From an uncultured Acinetobacter sp. (GTDB lineage: Bacteria; Pseudomonadota; Gammaproteobacteria; Pseudomonadales; Moraxellaceae): 49,381 bases of DNA. Made by a program: the position numbers and the translations under genes. Shown one piece after another: positions 17,148 to 25,985 of this stretch (position 1 is its first letter; each line of letters opens with the position of its first letter). The stretch spans positions 1-49,381 of the forward strand of contig NZ_CANQLZ010000018.1 of assembly GCF_947624825.1 (NCBI RefSeq), written 5' to 3'. The notes below the pieces were generated by a model. That model was not told the DNA's origin. It saw only the letters and a list, made by a program, of their open reading frames with translations, and did not search any database.

Positions 17148-17894
17148 TTAATCTTGCGCGTCAATACTCGCGCCATTGAGCTGTAAACTGTCATCACCCA
17201 TTAAATATAAATAAGCCGGCATAATCGATTCAGGGGGAGGCAAAGTTTTTGGATCTTCCTCAGGATAAGCTTTGGCACGCATGGCGGTACGTGTGGCCCC
17301 CGGATTAATGCAGTTAAAGCGCACGTTTGGATAGCTATTTTCTTTAGCAAAGAGTTGATTAACGGCTTCAATGGCAATTTTAGACACCGAATAAGCACCC
17401 CAGCGTTCACGCGCTTCACGACCAACCCCAGAACTTGCAAACACCACCGAGGCACTGTCTGAACGTTGTAATAATGGCAATAATTCTTGAGTGAGTAAAA
17501 ATGGGGCGCGTAAATTGACCGCCATTACATCATCCCAAGTTTCAATTGGATAATTGGCCAATTCGGTACGTTCACCTAAAATTCCAGCATTATGTAAAAT
17601 TCCATCCAAACGCCCAAATTGTTGTTCTAAGGTGTTATAGAGCAATTCATAATCACGTGGGGAAGCGCTAGAAAGTTGCAGCGGCAAAATTGCCGGCTGC
17701 GGTGCACCTAAGCTTTCAATTTCGTCATAAATCACTTCAAGTTTGTTTAAAGTGCGACCATGTAACACTACCGTTGCGCCATGTAATGCATAGCTCAACG
17801 CTGCTGCACGCCCAATGCCATCACCGGCACCCGTAATTAAAATAATACGGTCTTTGAGTAAATCGGGGCGTGGTTGGTATTGTGAGTATTTCAT
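17148..17894 (-). CDS. yciK: YciK-type short-chain dehydrogenase
   Basis: 248-residue NAD(P)-dependent oxidoreductase of the SDR family. The cofactor-binding motif TGAGDGIG is near residue 20, NAG occurs in HNAGILGE, and the catalytic Ser is in VFASSGVG with YSVSK supplying Tyr and Lys. INPGATRTAMRAKAYPEEDP and the length match YciK, whose substrate is unknown. It follows mupP and ubiG, the same order as in Pseudomonas. It lies 34 bases downstream of mupP, consistent with one transcript. Confidence 0.88.
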   Translation of the reverse strand: MKYSQYQPRPDLLKDRIILITGAGDGIGRAAALSYALHGATVVLHGRTLNKLEVIYDEIESLGAPQPAILPLQLSSASPRDYELLYNTLEQQFGRLDGILHNAGILGERTELANYPIETWDDVMAVNLRAPFLLTQELLPLLQRSDSASVVFASSGVGREARERWGAYSVSKIAIEAVNQLFAKENSYPNVRFNCINPGATRTAMRAKAYPEEDPKTLPPPESIMPAYLYLMGDDSLQLNGASIDAQD

Positions 17895-17928
17895 GGTGAC
17901 ACCTCCTAGCGACTTGTTATTTATATTG

Positions 17929-18609
17929 TTAAGTTGAAGCGGATAAGACCATTTGCTGAATTTTTTGATGTAATTCAGCTACATCATTGACTATACAGTC
18001 TGCCTGCCAAGCTGTTAAGTCATCTTTGTGCGCCAATGGTAAATAACCATAAGCGGCTAAAATCGTGTACATGTTGGCTGCGCGACCTGCATCAATATCA
18101 CGTGGATGATCACCCACATAGATACAATCTTCAGGTGTAATATTGATCTGTTGAGCGGCCAAATACATCGGCTCAGGATCAGGCTTGGTGTGCGTTACAT
18201 CTTCAGGACAGACCAAGACACCGCAACGCTCGGTTAAGTTTAACGCCTTGAGTAATGCTTCACTTAACCAACGTGGTTTATTGGTGACAATGCCCCAAGG
18301 AATCTGTGCAGCTTCTAGCTCATCTAATAGGGGATACATGCCTGCAAATAAGTCAGTGTCGACTGCAATATCAGTGCCATAGATATCTAAAAAGCGTTGA
18401 CGATGCTGTAAAAATTCTGGGTCATTCACATCTAATTCAGGATAAACCAATTTGACCATCGCTCGTGCACCTTCCGATACTTGGGCACGAATCAACTCGC
18501 TTGCGACAGGCTTCATGCCTTTCTCACGGCACATATTTTGAATAATGCGTACAAAATCGGCTGCGGTATCAATTAACGTGCCATCTAGATCAAATAAAAC
18601 CGCTTTCAT
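17929..18609 (-). CDS. mupP: HAD phosphatase, probable MurNAc-6-phosphate phosphatase MupP
   Basis: 226 residues of the phosphoglycolate-phosphatase-like HAD family. Motif I is FDLDGTLIDT (catalytic Asp), motif II lies in WGIVTNKP, and motifs III/IV in KPDPEP and YVGDHPRDIDAG. In Pseudomonas and Acinetobacter the HAD gene between ubiG and yciK encodes MupP, which dephosphorylates MurNAc-6-phosphate in cell-wall recycling; this assignment rests on the identical gene order. Older annotations call it gph. It starts one base after the ubiG stop. AmpD, another recycling enzyme, is encoded 4.5 kb away. Confidence 0.85.
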   Translation of the reverse strand: MKAVLFDLDGTLIDTAADFVRIIQNMCREKGMKPVASELIRAQVSEGARAMVKLVYPELDVNDPEFLQHRQRFLDIYGTDIAVDTDLFAGMYPLLDELEAAQIPWGIVTNKPRWLSEALLKALNLTERCGVLVCPEDVTHTKPDPEPMYLAAQQINITPEDCIYVGDHPRDIDAGRAANMYTILAAYGYLPLAHKDDLTAWQADCIVNDVAELHQKIQQMVLSAST

Positions 18610-19323
18610 TTAAGCCTCTTCTTTGACGGTATAGACCATGTAATTGACATCGACATTTGGGGCTAACCAATAGTTTTTGGTCAATGGGTTATAATGTAAA
18701 CCGGTCATATCTTTGAGCTTTAAATTAGCCGCTCGGATGTCACGTGCAAGCTCGGATGGTTTAATAAACTTGCTATAGTCATGTGTGCCTTTAGCCAACA
18801 TCCGCAAAACGTATTCGGCACCAATAATGGCAAATAAATATGCTTTTGGATTGCGGTTAATGGTGGAGAAAAACACATGACCACCCGGTTTTACTAGCTT
18901 TTGGCAGGCTAAAATAATTGATGCAGGGTCAGGGACATGCTCTAGCATCTCCATACAAGTCACCACATCGTATTGACCCGCTTGTTCTTCGGCAAGTTGC
19001 TCAACGGGCACTTGGCGATACTCAATATTGCTGACATTTTCTTGCTCGGCATGTAAACGTGCCACATTGAGCGGCGCTTCACCCATATCAATGCCTAAAA
19101 CATTGGCACCACGGCGCGCCATGCTTTCGGCTAAAATTCCGCCACCACAACCCACATCAAGCACTTTTTTACCGCTTAACCCACCTGCGTGTTCATCAAT
19201 CCAATTTAAACGTAGCGGGTTAATCATATGCAGCGGGCGGAACTCAGAATGCTGATCCCACCATATGGCTGCGAATGCTTCAAATTTAGCAATTTCTTGC
19301 GGGTCAACATTCAGTTGCGACAT
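18610..19323 (-). CDS. ubiG: Ubiquinone biosynthesis O-methyltransferase
   Basis: 237 residues of class I SAM-dependent methyltransferase. It carries out both O-methylations in ubiquinone synthesis. Visible are [18 protein letters not shown], the SAM motif [14 protein letters not shown], the acidic loop [25 protein letters not shown] and [16 protein letters not shown], all characteristic of UbiG. The ATG at 19323 is preferred because GAGGTG precedes it; the GTG three codons earlier is itself part of that ribosome site. It is first in ubiG-mupP-yciK and divergent from dsbA. Confidence 0.94.
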   Translation of the reverse strand: MSQLNVDPQEIAKFEAFAAIWWDQHSEFRPLHMINPLRLNWIDEHAGGLSGKKVLDVGCGGGILAESMARRGANVLGIDMGEAPLNVARLHAEQENVSNIEYRQVPVEQLAEEQAGQYDVVTCMEMLEHVPDPASIILACQKLVKPGGHVFFSTINRNPKAYLFAIIGAEYVLRMLAKGTHDYSKFIKPSELARDIRAANLKLKDMTGLHYNPLTKNYWLAPNVDVNYMVYTVKEEA

Positions 19324-19495
19324 GGGTGCCACCTCAATTTAAGTCGTTATAATTTAAATAATCCTAGTGTAGCGACTATTTGGAAAAAAGCGATAAAAGC
19401 ACTAAAAAACTTCACACAATCAAAACTAAATTTGCATATTTGTTTTATAGTATTTGCCTAAACTAAGCAGAATTATTTCGAGGATAAACCACTCA

Positions 19496-20113
19496 ATGAA
19501 AAAATTTGTGTTGGGCAGTATTGCAACGGCAATGTTTGCGATTTCAGGTAGCGCTATGGCTGCTAATTTTGTCGCGGGGAAAGACTACACGGTGCTGCCA
19601 AATCCGGGTGTCGTGGATGTAAAAGGCAAGATTGAAGTCCGTGAATTCTTTTGGTATGGCTGTGGTCACTGTTTTACTTTAGAACCGCATATGCAGGCAT
19701 GGTTACGTAAACTACCAAAAGATGTAAACTTTGTGCGTACACCGGCGGCAATGAACCCTGTTTGGGAGCAAAGCGCGCGCGGTTATTACGTGGCAGAAGC
19801 ACTGCAAATCCGTCGCAAAATCCATTTACCTTTGTTCCATGCCATTCATGATAAAGGTCAGCAAATTTTTGATCAAAAATCGCAAGCACAATTTTTTGTA
19901 AAATATGGTGTGCCTGAAGCAAAATTTAATAGTTTATATAATTCGTTCCCAATTACCGCTAAAGTCAGCAAAGCTAATCAATTGGCCAAGCAATACCAAT
20001 TGACAGGCGTACCTGCTGTGGTAGTTAACGGTAAATATGTGGTGCAAGGTGATGATGGCAAGGTAGTACAGGTCATCAATTACCTCGTTGAAAAAGAACG
20101 TAAAGCCAAGTAA
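19496..20113 (+). CDS. dsbA: Periplasmic thiol:disulfide oxidoreductase DsbA
   Basis: 205 residues including a signal peptide cleaved after SAMA (about residue 22). It introduces disulfide bonds into exported proteins. The thioredoxin-like active site is CGHC (C56 to C59) in FFWYGCGHCF, where E. coli DsbA has CPHC. The cis-proline is P173 in TGVPAVVVNGKYV. The start at 19496 gives a proper signal peptide and is preceded by CGAGGATAAA; the frame extends 14 codons further with no signal character. It is monocistronic with its own terminator. Confidence 0.92.
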   Translation: MKKFVLGSIATAMFAISGSAMAANFVAGKDYTVLPNPGVVDVKGKIEVREFFWYGCGHCFTLEPHMQAWLRKLPKDVNFVRTPAAMNPVWEQSARGYYVAEALQIRRKIHLPLFHAIHDKGQQIFDQKSQAQFFVKYGVPEAKFNSLYNSFPITAKVSKANQLAKQYQLTGVPAVVVNGKYVVQGDDGKVVQVINYLVEKERKAK

Positions 20114-20125
20114 TTGCAACTTATC

Positions 20126-20150
20126 AAAGCTGCCTAAGGGCAGCTTTTTA
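20126..20150. terminator. Bidirectional terminator between dsbA and the FabR-like gene
   Basis: AAAGCTGCC (20126-20134) pairs with GGCAGCTTT (20139-20147), loop of 4, followed by TTTTTA. It overlaps the stop of the convergent regulator gene at 20148. Confidence 0.82.
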
Positions 20151-20780
20151 TTGCCAAGTTTGAATACCGCCATAGATCAGCTGAGTTTGTAATAAGGCTT
20201 TAACCTTGACCTTGTCTTGTGCAATTTTTTGTTGAATGACATCTTCTACATAACGTAAATCCAACCATTGGATCACCCAACAAAAAGTCATGTTGACGAA
20301 TATATCAGCAAAAATGGGTAATTCTTCGGTATCTTTGACGGCAGCAAAATTTTGCATATTTTGTATGGTGCTTGCCGTGTATTGCACTAAAAACTTCACT
20401 TCACGTTTAATGGCTTGACGAATAATTGTTGAGCCACTACTACGCTCATGAATAAAAAAAGACCAATATTCAGGATGCTTACTGACCACATCAAATAAAT
20501 AATTTAAACGTTGTTCGTGATCATAAGGTTCTTTGACTGCCATTTTACATATATTGCCAAAACAGGCTTTTAAGAAAATACCAATATGATCAATCAGCTC
20601 TAAAGCCAAATGATCCATATTTTGAAAATGACGGTAGAAAGTTGCAGGTGCAAGATTGACCTCACCGGTAATCTCACGCAAGCTCATGCTGCTAAACGTG
20701 CGACCCTGACAACTTAAACTCAGCACTGCATTAAGCAAAGCTTGATGGGTTTGTTGTTTTTGTTCTTCACGAATAGGCAT
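20148..20780 (-). CDS. TetR-family regulator, FabR-like
   Basis: 210 residues. The DNA-binding domain reads SLREITGEVNLAPATFYRHF, and then NMDHLALELIDHIGIFLKAC, the same pattern as E. coli FabR, which represses unsaturated fatty acid genes and senses acyl chains. The middle HERSSGSTIIRQAIKREVKF also matches FabR's RERSG-type segment. The C-terminal region is more divergent. No fatty acid gene is adjacent, and the gene stands alone, divergent from rph, so the target is unknown. FabR/DesT-like is the best call, not proven. Confidence 0.75.
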   Translation of the reverse strand: MPIREEQKQQTHQALLNAVLSLSCQGRTFSSMSLREITGEVNLAPATFYRHFQNMDHLALELIDHIGIFLKACFGNICKMAVKEPYDHEQRLNYLFDVVSKHPEYWSFFIHERSSGSTIIRQAIKREVKFLVQYTASTIQNMQNFAAVKDTEELPIFADIFVNMTFCWVIQWLDLRYVEDVIQQKIAQDKVKVKALLQTQLIYGGIQTWQ

Positions 20781-20858
20781 AGTGTTTATCTGAGAAAATT
20801 TGTCTGTAGTCTAGCAAAAAACAGCCTCCATTTTGCAGGCAAAACGTGAGTTTTAATC

Positions 20859-20867
20859 TGCTATACT
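20859..20867 (+). promoter_or_regulatory. Extended -10 promoter of rph
   Basis: TGCTATACT at about 20859-20867 is an extended -10 (TGnTATACT), 36 bases ahead of the rph start. No good -35 box lies at 16-18 bases, as is common for extended -10 promoters. Confidence 0.55.
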
Positions 20868-20903
20868 CAAGCTCTTCAATTTTAAATCCTTAGGATAGCT
20901 TCT

Positions 20904-21623
20904 ATGATGCGTATCGACCAACGAACAGCAGATCAATTACGTGACGTGAAAATTACCCGTAACTATACACGTTACGCAGAAGGGTCAGTATTGGTTGAAT
21001 TCGGTCATACCAAAGTCCTTTGTACTGCAAGTATTGATAACTCTGTACCACGTTTCTTAAAAGGTCAGGGTCAAGGTTGGATTACTGCTGAATATGGCAT
21101 GTTGCCACGTTCGACCCATACGCGTAGCGACCGTGAAGCGGCACGTGGTAAACAAAGTGGTCGTACGCAAGAAATCCAACGTTTAATTGGCCGTAGTTTA
21201 CGTGCTATGGTGGATTTGAAAAAATTGGGTGAACATACCATTACCATTGACTGTGATGTGATTCAAGCTGACGGTGGTACGCGTACTGCTTCAATTACAG
21301 GTGCAGCGGTGGCTTTAGTGGATGCCATGAATGTGTTGCTTGAGAAAAAACGCATTAAACAAGATCCACTAAAAGGCTTAGTGGCGGCAATCTCTGTAGG
21401 TATGTATCAAGATGAGGTGTTACTTGATCTTTGCTATGAAGAAGATTCAAACTGCCAAACTGACCTTAACGTGGTGATGACCCAAGCCGGTGAGTTTATT
21501 GAAATTCAAGGCACAGCCGAAGAAAAACCATTTACCCGTGCGCAATCCAATGCCATGTTAGAAATGGCTGAAAAAGGCATTCAAGAATTAGTGAAAAAAC
21601 AACAAGAAGCTTTAGGTTGGTAA
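20904..21623 (+). CDS. rph: Ribonuclease PH
   Basis: 239-residue phosphorolytic 3'-5' exonuclease that trims tRNA 3' ends. The sequence is highly conserved: [49 protein letters not shown] (phosphate-binding Arg region) and [16 protein letters not shown]. The C-terminal [13 protein letters not shown] is typical. Two ATG codons at 20904 and 20907 both follow AGGATAGC; relatives begin MRIDQR, favouring the second. It is complete, unlike the frameshifted rph of E. coli K-12. Confidence 0.96.
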   Translation: MMRIDQRTADQLRDVKITRNYTRYAEGSVLVEFGHTKVLCTASIDNSVPRFLKGQGQGWITAEYGMLPRSTHTRSDREAARGKQSGRTQEIQRLIGRSLRAMVDLKKLGEHTITIDCDVIQADGGTRTASITGAAVALVDAMNVLLEKKRIKQDPLKGLVAAISVGMYQDEVLLDLCYEEDSNCQTDLNVVMTQAGEFIEIQGTAEEKPFTRAQSNAMLEMAEKGIQELVKKQQEALGW

Positions 21624-21640
21624 GCATTCAAGCTGAGCTC

Positions 21641-21666
21641 AAAAACGCACCTTCGGGTGCGTTTTT
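21641..21666 (+). terminator. Terminator of rph
   Basis: AACGCACC-TTCG-GGTGCGTT with a stable UUCG loop, followed by TTTTT. Confidence 0.9.
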
Positions 21667-21735
21667 ACATTTTGCAGCACAGCCAAGCCGCATTCTTTGT
21701 TTAAATAAAATAAGACCACAACATGGAAACTGCTG

Positions 21736-21954
21736 ATGAAAACAATTTTTTTAGGCTTAATCATTATGGCAATGGCATTTAGTATGACCGCCTGTATGGA
21801 TCGTGGCGAAGAACGAGAACAACAACGCAGTGAACAAAAAGACGATCATGATGACCGTGATGACCGTGATGACCGTGATGACCGTGATGACCGTGATGAC
21901 CGTGATGACCGTGATGACCGTGATGACCGTGAGCAAAATCGTGACGATGATTAA
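21736..21954 (+). CDS. Small lipoprotein with nine Asp-Asp-Arg repeats
   Basis: 72 residues. The N-terminus is a lipoprotein signal with lipobox SMTAC (Cys20). The mature part is only about 52 residues: a short charged stretch (MDRGEEREQQRSEQKDDH), nine consecutive DDR triplets (39-65) and a tail EQNRDDD. It has no folded-domain character and should be a disordered polyampholyte tethered to a membrane. The DNA repeat is perfect, 9 bases per unit, so length probably varies between strains. Function unknown. CTG-ATG spacing gives no strong ribosome site, but the lipobox and the following terminator support a real gene. Confidence 0.72.
   Translation: MKTIFLGLIIMAMAFSMTACMDRGEEREQQRSEQKDDHDDRDDRDDRDDRDDRDDRDDRDDRDDREQNRDDD
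21850..21930 (+). repeat. Nine perfect copies of a 9-bp unit
   Basis: The unit GATGACCGT is repeated nine times without a mismatch and encodes Asp-Asp-Arg in frame. Gain or loss of units keeps the frame. Perfect identity of all units suggests recent expansion by slippage. Confidence 0.95.
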
Positions 21955-21957
21955 AGC

Positions 21958-21985
21958 ATAAAAAAGGGTGCTTTATAGCACCCTT
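21958..21985. terminator. Bidirectional terminator between the DDR lipoprotein gene and nadC
   Basis: AAGGGTGCT (21964-21972) pairs with AGCACCCTT (21977-21985), loop TTAT. The A-run on its left gives a U-tract for nadC on the minus strand. Confidence 0.82.
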
Positions 21986-22005
21986 CATATTTTGGCTGTT
22001 TTTGC

Positions 22006-22851
22006 TTAACCATTAAAGCGCATAGATAAATCAATGGCTGTTACATCTTTAGTCAAAACACCCATTGAGATGTAATCGACACCTGTAGTCGCCACTTCAC
22101 GTAAATTGGCAATAGTAATATTACCCGATGCTTCTAATTTACAACGTCCTGCAACATGTTTCACTGCATCAATCATTTGTTGTTGGCTAAAGTTATCCAG
22201 CATCACAATATCGGCTTTGGCTTCTAACGCTTGATTGAGCTCATCCCAAGTTTCAACTTCAACTTCAACCAATTTACCCGGTGCAATTTGATGGGCTTTG
22301 GCAATCGCTTGCGCAATGCCACCTGCGGCCATAATGTGATTTTCTTTAATTAAAAAGGCATCAAATAAACCTAAACGATGGTTTTGACCACCACCAATCG
22401 CCACTGCATATTTTTGTGCAATACGCAGGCCCGGTAGAGTTTTACGTGTATCTAAAAGTTTGGTATGTAAACCATCTAACTCTTTGACATATAGTGCCGT
22501 TTTGGTCGCTACAGCCGACAAAGTTTGAATAAAATTCAGGGCAGGGCGCTCTACGGTAAGTAAGCTACGTGCTGAGCCTGCGAGCTTTAAAAAGGCTTCA
22601 TTGGCTGCAACAGTTTCGCCCTCTTGCTTTAACCAAGTCACTTCTACTGTAGCATCGTAAGCTTGAATCAGCGCATCGACCCAAGGACGACCGGCAAGAA
22701 TCATCTGTTCACGGCTAATAATGGTTGCCGTAGCTTGTTCATCTTCAGGTGTTAATAAAGCCGTGATGTCACCGTCACCAATATCTTCTTGCAAGGCATG
22801 CTGAATATTGATTTGAATTGATTCTTCTAACAAAGATTGAGAGATGCTCAT
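22006..22851 (-). CDS. nadC: Nicotinate-nucleotide pyrophosphorylase (carboxylating)
   Basis: 281 residues; converts quinolinate and PRPP to nicotinate mononucleotide in de novo NAD synthesis. Family blocks are EDIGDGDITALLTPED, LLTVERPALNFIQ, DTRKTLPGLR (substrate-binding Arg/Lys), GGGQNHRLGLFDAFLIKENH and VEVEVETWDEL. The end ISMGVLTKDVTAIDLSMRF is typical. Normal length. Divergent from ampD, with 175 bases between. The salvage genes pncA and pncB lie elsewhere in the window. Confidence 0.95.
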   Translation of the reverse strand: MSISQSLLEESIQINIQHALQEDIGDGDITALLTPEDEQATATIISREQMILAGRPWVDALIQAYDATVEVTWLKQEGETVAANEAFLKLAGSARSLLTVERPALNFIQTLSAVATKTALYVKELDGLHTKLLDTRKTLPGLRIAQKYAVAIGGGQNHRLGLFDAFLIKENHIMAAGGIAQAIAKAHQIAPGKLVEVEVETWDELNQALEAKADIVMLDNFSQQQMIDAVKHVAGRCKLEASGNITIANLREVATTGVDYISMGVLTKDVTAIDLSMRFNG

Positions 22852-23026
22852 GCGAAGTTCCGTATCTTATAACGTCTATCAAAAATTGCGGCTTATATTA
22901 GCATTGTTACTTTAAAATGACTGATTTTTTATCCAATTTCTTTGCAAGGTTTGAGATTTTACCAAGAAAGTTTTAGCATGGAGCCCAGTTTTTATTTTAT
23001 TTTAATTATTTTTAAGGACGTGCATC

Positions 23027-23602
23027 ATGTCACAGGCTGTTACTTTTGTTGTGGAACATGGTCAGCTGATTGGGGCAAGGCAGGTGCCATCGCCAAACTA
23101 TAATCAGCGCCCACAAGGCACTGAAATTCAACTGTTAGTGATTCATAATATTAGTTTGCCACCATCGCAATTTGGCGGTGGCTATATTGAAAAATTTTTT
23201 CAAAATCAATTGGATTGGAGTGAGCATCCTTATTTTAAGACCATTGAAGGCATGCAAGTTTCTGCACATGTTTTGATTTTGCGCACCGGCGAAGTTTTGC
23301 AATTTGTGAATTTCAATGACCGAGCTTGGCACGCAGGCCGTTCAAGTTATTTAGGCAAAGCAGAATGTAATGATTATTCGATTGGCATTGAACTTGAGGG
23401 AAGTGATGATCAGCCGTTTAGTGACCTGCAATATCAGGCTTTAAGTCAAGTTACGCATGCTTTACGTCAAGCTTATCCAAAAATTTCCTCACATATTGCC
23501 GGTCATTCTGACATTGCACCACAACGTAAAACCGATCCGGGCCCGTATTTTCAGTGGCAAAAATTTCGTGACTTGTTACGTGATTCGACACATTTTGAAT
23601 GA
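23027..23602 (+). CDS. ampD: 1,6-anhydro-N-acetylmuramyl-L-alanine amidase AmpD
   Basis: 191-residue zinc amidase of the cytoplasmic peptidoglycan recycling pathway; it removes peptide from anhydro-muropeptides, and its loss induces AmpC in organisms that have AmpR. The likely zinc ligands are H40 (VIHNISLP), H160 (AGHSDIAP) and D170 (KTDPGPYF), matching H34, H154 and D164 of Citrobacter AmpD. Catalytic-type Glu is in IGIELEGSDD. No signal peptide, as expected. AAGGACG precedes the ATG. It is 67 bases ahead of murJ in the same direction. Confidence 0.94.
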   Translation: MSQAVTFVVEHGQLIGARQVPSPNYNQRPQGTEIQLLVIHNISLPPSQFGGGYIEKFFQNQLDWSEHPYFKTIEGMQVSAHVLILRTGEVLQFVNFNDRAWHAGRSSYLGKAECNDYSIGIELEGSDDQPFSDLQYQALSQVTHALRQAYPKISSHIAGHSDIAPQRKTDPGPYFQWQKFRDLLRDSTHFE

Positions 23603-23669
23603 TTTTAAGCATGCGATAGGGCATGCCTTTCTTTACAATAGCGTTCAATTTAATCTGTAGGTGCTTCTG

Positions 23670-25211
23670 ATGGCGCTGTGGCGATCGACCTTTATTGTGA
23701 GTGCAATGACCATGCTCTCACGTGTCATGGGTTTAGTCCGTGATGTAGTGTTGCTTGGGGTGTTTGGTGCAGGCAAAGACTTTGACACTTTTGTCATTGC
23801 GTTTCGAATTCCGAACTTTTTTCGGCGTTTGTTTGCTGAAGGGGCATTTTCACAAGCTTTTATTCCGGTTTTAACTGAATACAAAACCACGCGTACCCAT
23901 GCTGAAGTGCAAATTTTAATTAGTCGAGTCTTTGGCTGTTTAGCCACATTCATGACTTTATTGACTTTGATTGCCATGATCGCAGCTCCTGCCATTATGT
24001 ATGTTTATGCGCCGGGTTTTCATGATGATGCAGAGAAATTTGCCTTAGCTACAGATATGTTTCGTCTCACGATTCCATATTTACTTTTTATGTCACTCAC
24101 TGCATTTGCCAGCAGCATTTTAAACAGTTATGGCTCGTTTACGACGCCTGCATTTGCACCTGTATTGCTGAATTTGTCCATGATCGCAGGGGCATTGTGG
24201 CTCACGCCTTATATGGCAACGCCAATTATGGCTTTGGGTTGGGCGGTGATTGTGGCGGGCTTTTTACAACTTGCCTTACAAATTCCTGAGCTATGGCGCA
24301 AAAAGCTGCTGATTCCACCTAAAATTGATTTTAAACATGAGGGTGTAGAACGTATCTTAAAGCTGATGCTACCGGCATTATTTGGTGTTTCAGTCACGCA
24401 AATTAACCTATTGCTCAATTCTATTTGGGCTTCGTTTATGCAAGATGGTTCGGTGTCATGGTTATACAGTGCTGAACGTATGACAGAGTTACCATTGGGT
24501 TTAATTGGTGTAGCGATTGGTACGGTAATCTTACCGGCATTGTCAGCGCGTCATGCCGAACAAGATCAAACCAAATATCGCAATATGATGGATTGGGCCG
24601 CTAAAATTATTGTACTTGCCGGTGTGCCTGCGAGTTTGGCTTTATTTATGCTCTCGACCCCAATTATTCAAACGCTTTTCCAACGTGGTCAATTTACCCT
24701 AGCTGATACGCAAATGACGGCACTTGCCTTGCAATGTATGAGTGCGGGGGTATTGTCTTTTATGCTGATTAAAGTTTTTGCGCCAGGTTTTTACGCCCAA
24801 CAAGACACGAAAACACCAGTGCGGGTGGGCTTAATGACTGTGGCAGTCAATGCGGTACTGACCTTAATCTTGATTGGTGTATTTAAGTTTATGGGATGGC
24901 AAGAAGAGCACATGGCATTGGCTTTAGCTTCTTCCGGCTCGGCTTTAGTCAATGCTGGCCTGTTATATTTTTATTTACACAAACGCGATATTTTCCGCTT
25001 TGGCACACATTGGAAAAAGCTCATGCTGCAATTTTTGATTGCCAATAGCTTAATGGTACTCGCCTTAGCCTATGCCTTAACTTGGTATAACGGAGATGTT
25101 GCAGAGTGGTTACGCGTAGCGCAAGTACTGGGCTTATGCATGGTAGGCGCGGTGACCTATGCTGTAGGTTTAATATTAACAGGCATCCGCCCACGTCATT
25201 TACGCCCATAA
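23670..25211 (+). CDS. murJ: Lipid II flippase MurJ
   Basis: 513-residue inner-membrane protein of the MOP superfamily with about 14 hydrophobic segments. It flips lipid II to the periplasmic face for cell-wall synthesis. The opening STFIVSAMTMLSRVMGLVRD and FRIPNFFRRLFAEGAFSQAF carry the conserved Arg residues of MurJ, and PGFYAQQDTKTPVRVG is another family block. The frame can start at a GTG at 23661, but the ATG at 23670 with AGGTG upstream is preferred. It likely shares a transcript with ampD. Confidence 0.95.
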   Translation: MALWRSTFIVSAMTMLSRVMGLVRDVVLLGVFGAGKDFDTFVIAFRIPNFFRRLFAEGAFSQAFIPVLTEYKTTRTHAEVQILISRVFGCLATFMTLLTLIAMIAAPAIMYVYAPGFHDDAEKFALATDMFRLTIPYLLFMSLTAFASSILNSYGSFTTPAFAPVLLNLSMIAGALWLTPYMATPIMALGWAVIVAGFLQLALQIPELWRKKLLIPPKIDFKHEGVERILKLMLPALFGVSVTQINLLLNSIWASFMQDGSVSWLYSAERMTELPLGLIGVAIGTVILPALSARHAEQDQTKYRNMMDWAAKIIVLAGVPASLALFMLSTPIIQTLFQRGQFTLADTQMTALALQCMSAGVLSFMLIKVFAPGFYAQQDTKTPVRVGLMTVAVNAVLTLILIGVFKFMGWQEEHMALALASSGSALVNAGLLYFYLHKRDIFRFGTHWKKLMLQFLIANSLMVLALAYALTWYNGDVAEWLRVAQVLGLCMVGAVTYAVGLILTGIRPRHLRP

Positions 25212-25213
25212 TT

Positions 25214-25242
25214 AAAAAGACCGCCGAGGCGGTCTTTTTTTA
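25214..25242. terminator. Bidirectional terminator after murJ
   Basis: AGACCGC/GCGGTCT stem (25218-25224 with 25229-25235) with flanking A and T runs. It serves murJ and the convergent FKBP gene, whose stop lies inside the T-run. Confidence 0.88.
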
Positions 25243-25926
25243 ATCTAAAATTGCTAGTAATTCAATATCAAAAATCAAAGTACTATTGGGACCAATAACA
25301 TCGCCTGAACCAGTTTCAGCATAAGCTAAATGCGCTGGAATAAAAAAACGATATTGGCTACCCACAGGCATTAATTGTACGCCTTCAGTCCAACCTTGGA
25401 TCACTTGCGAAAGCGCAAACTCAGCCGGTTGTTGGCGGGCAATTGAACTATCAAATACGGTTTGGTCGAGTAAACGACCTTCATAATGCACACGCACTGT
25501 AGAAGATGCTTTGGGTTTTTTAGCTTGCGTTGACTTTAGCACTTGATACTGTAAGCCAGAAGCGGTGACTTGAATACCTGATTTTTTTGCATTGGCTGCT
25601 AAAAAAGCCTGACCTTGTGCAAGGTTATCAGCCGCTTGTTTTTGAAATTCAACCAGGGCTTTACTTTCGCTGGCTTGACGATATTGGCTAATTGCTGTGC
25701 CCATGTCGGCTGTGCTTAAACTGGCATTTTTGCCTGCAAGTGCCGTTTTAAAGCCTTGTAAAAATGCATCAATATCAATATTTTTAAAGACGTCACTATT
25801 ATTGTCAGCCATGCTGTAACCCAGACTATAACCGACTTGTTTTTCTAAGCTACTTTTATTGTTAATGTCAGCAGCAAAACTGGTACTACAAAAAGTTAAA
25901 GCAAGTACAGATAAGGTTTTTTTCAT
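25240..25926 (-). CDS. FKBP-type peptidyl-prolyl isomerase, Mip/FkpA type, copy 1
   Basis: 228 residues with a signal peptide (cleavage near SFA-ADI), an N-terminal helical dimerisation domain (about 25-120; VGYSLGYSMADNN) and a C-terminal FKBP domain. The isomerase domain shows VRVHYEGRLLDQTVFDSS, VIQGWTEGVQLMPVGS and [14 protein letters not shown]. It is a periplasmic proline isomerase and chaperone. Compared with copy 2 the loop before the last strand reads AYAETGSGDVIGPN rather than [14 protein letters not shown]. It lies 59 bases downstream of its paralogue. Confidence 0.88.
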   Translation of the reverse strand: MKKTLSVLALTFCSTSFAADINNKSSLEKQVGYSLGYSMADNNSDVFKNIDIDAFLQGFKTALAGKNASLSTADMGTAISQYRQASESKALVEFQKQAADNLAQGQAFLAANAKKSGIQVTASGLQYQVLKSTQAKKPKASSTVRVHYEGRLLDQTVFDSSIARQQPAEFALSQVIQGWTEGVQLMPVGSQYRFFIPAHLAYAETGSGDVIGPNSTLIFDIELLAILD

Positions 25927-25947
25927 AACATGATCTCAAAATAAATT

Positions 25948-25970
25948 AAGGAGAGCATTTGGCTCTCCTT
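25948..25970. terminator. Hairpin between the two FKBP genes
   Basis: AAGGAGAGC pairs with GCTCTCCTT across ATTTG. On the minus strand only a mixed AATTTATT tail follows, so it may terminate partially and lower expression of the downstream copy. Confidence 0.5.
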
Positions 25971-25985
25971 AAATACAGTGTTGAA

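Noticed and set aside
21779..21988. Minus-strand frame with His-Gly-His repeats opposite the DDR lipoprotein
   Set aside because: It is only the reverse reading of the 9-bp repeat. It has no ribosome site, and the plus-strand frame has a lipobox and a terminator.
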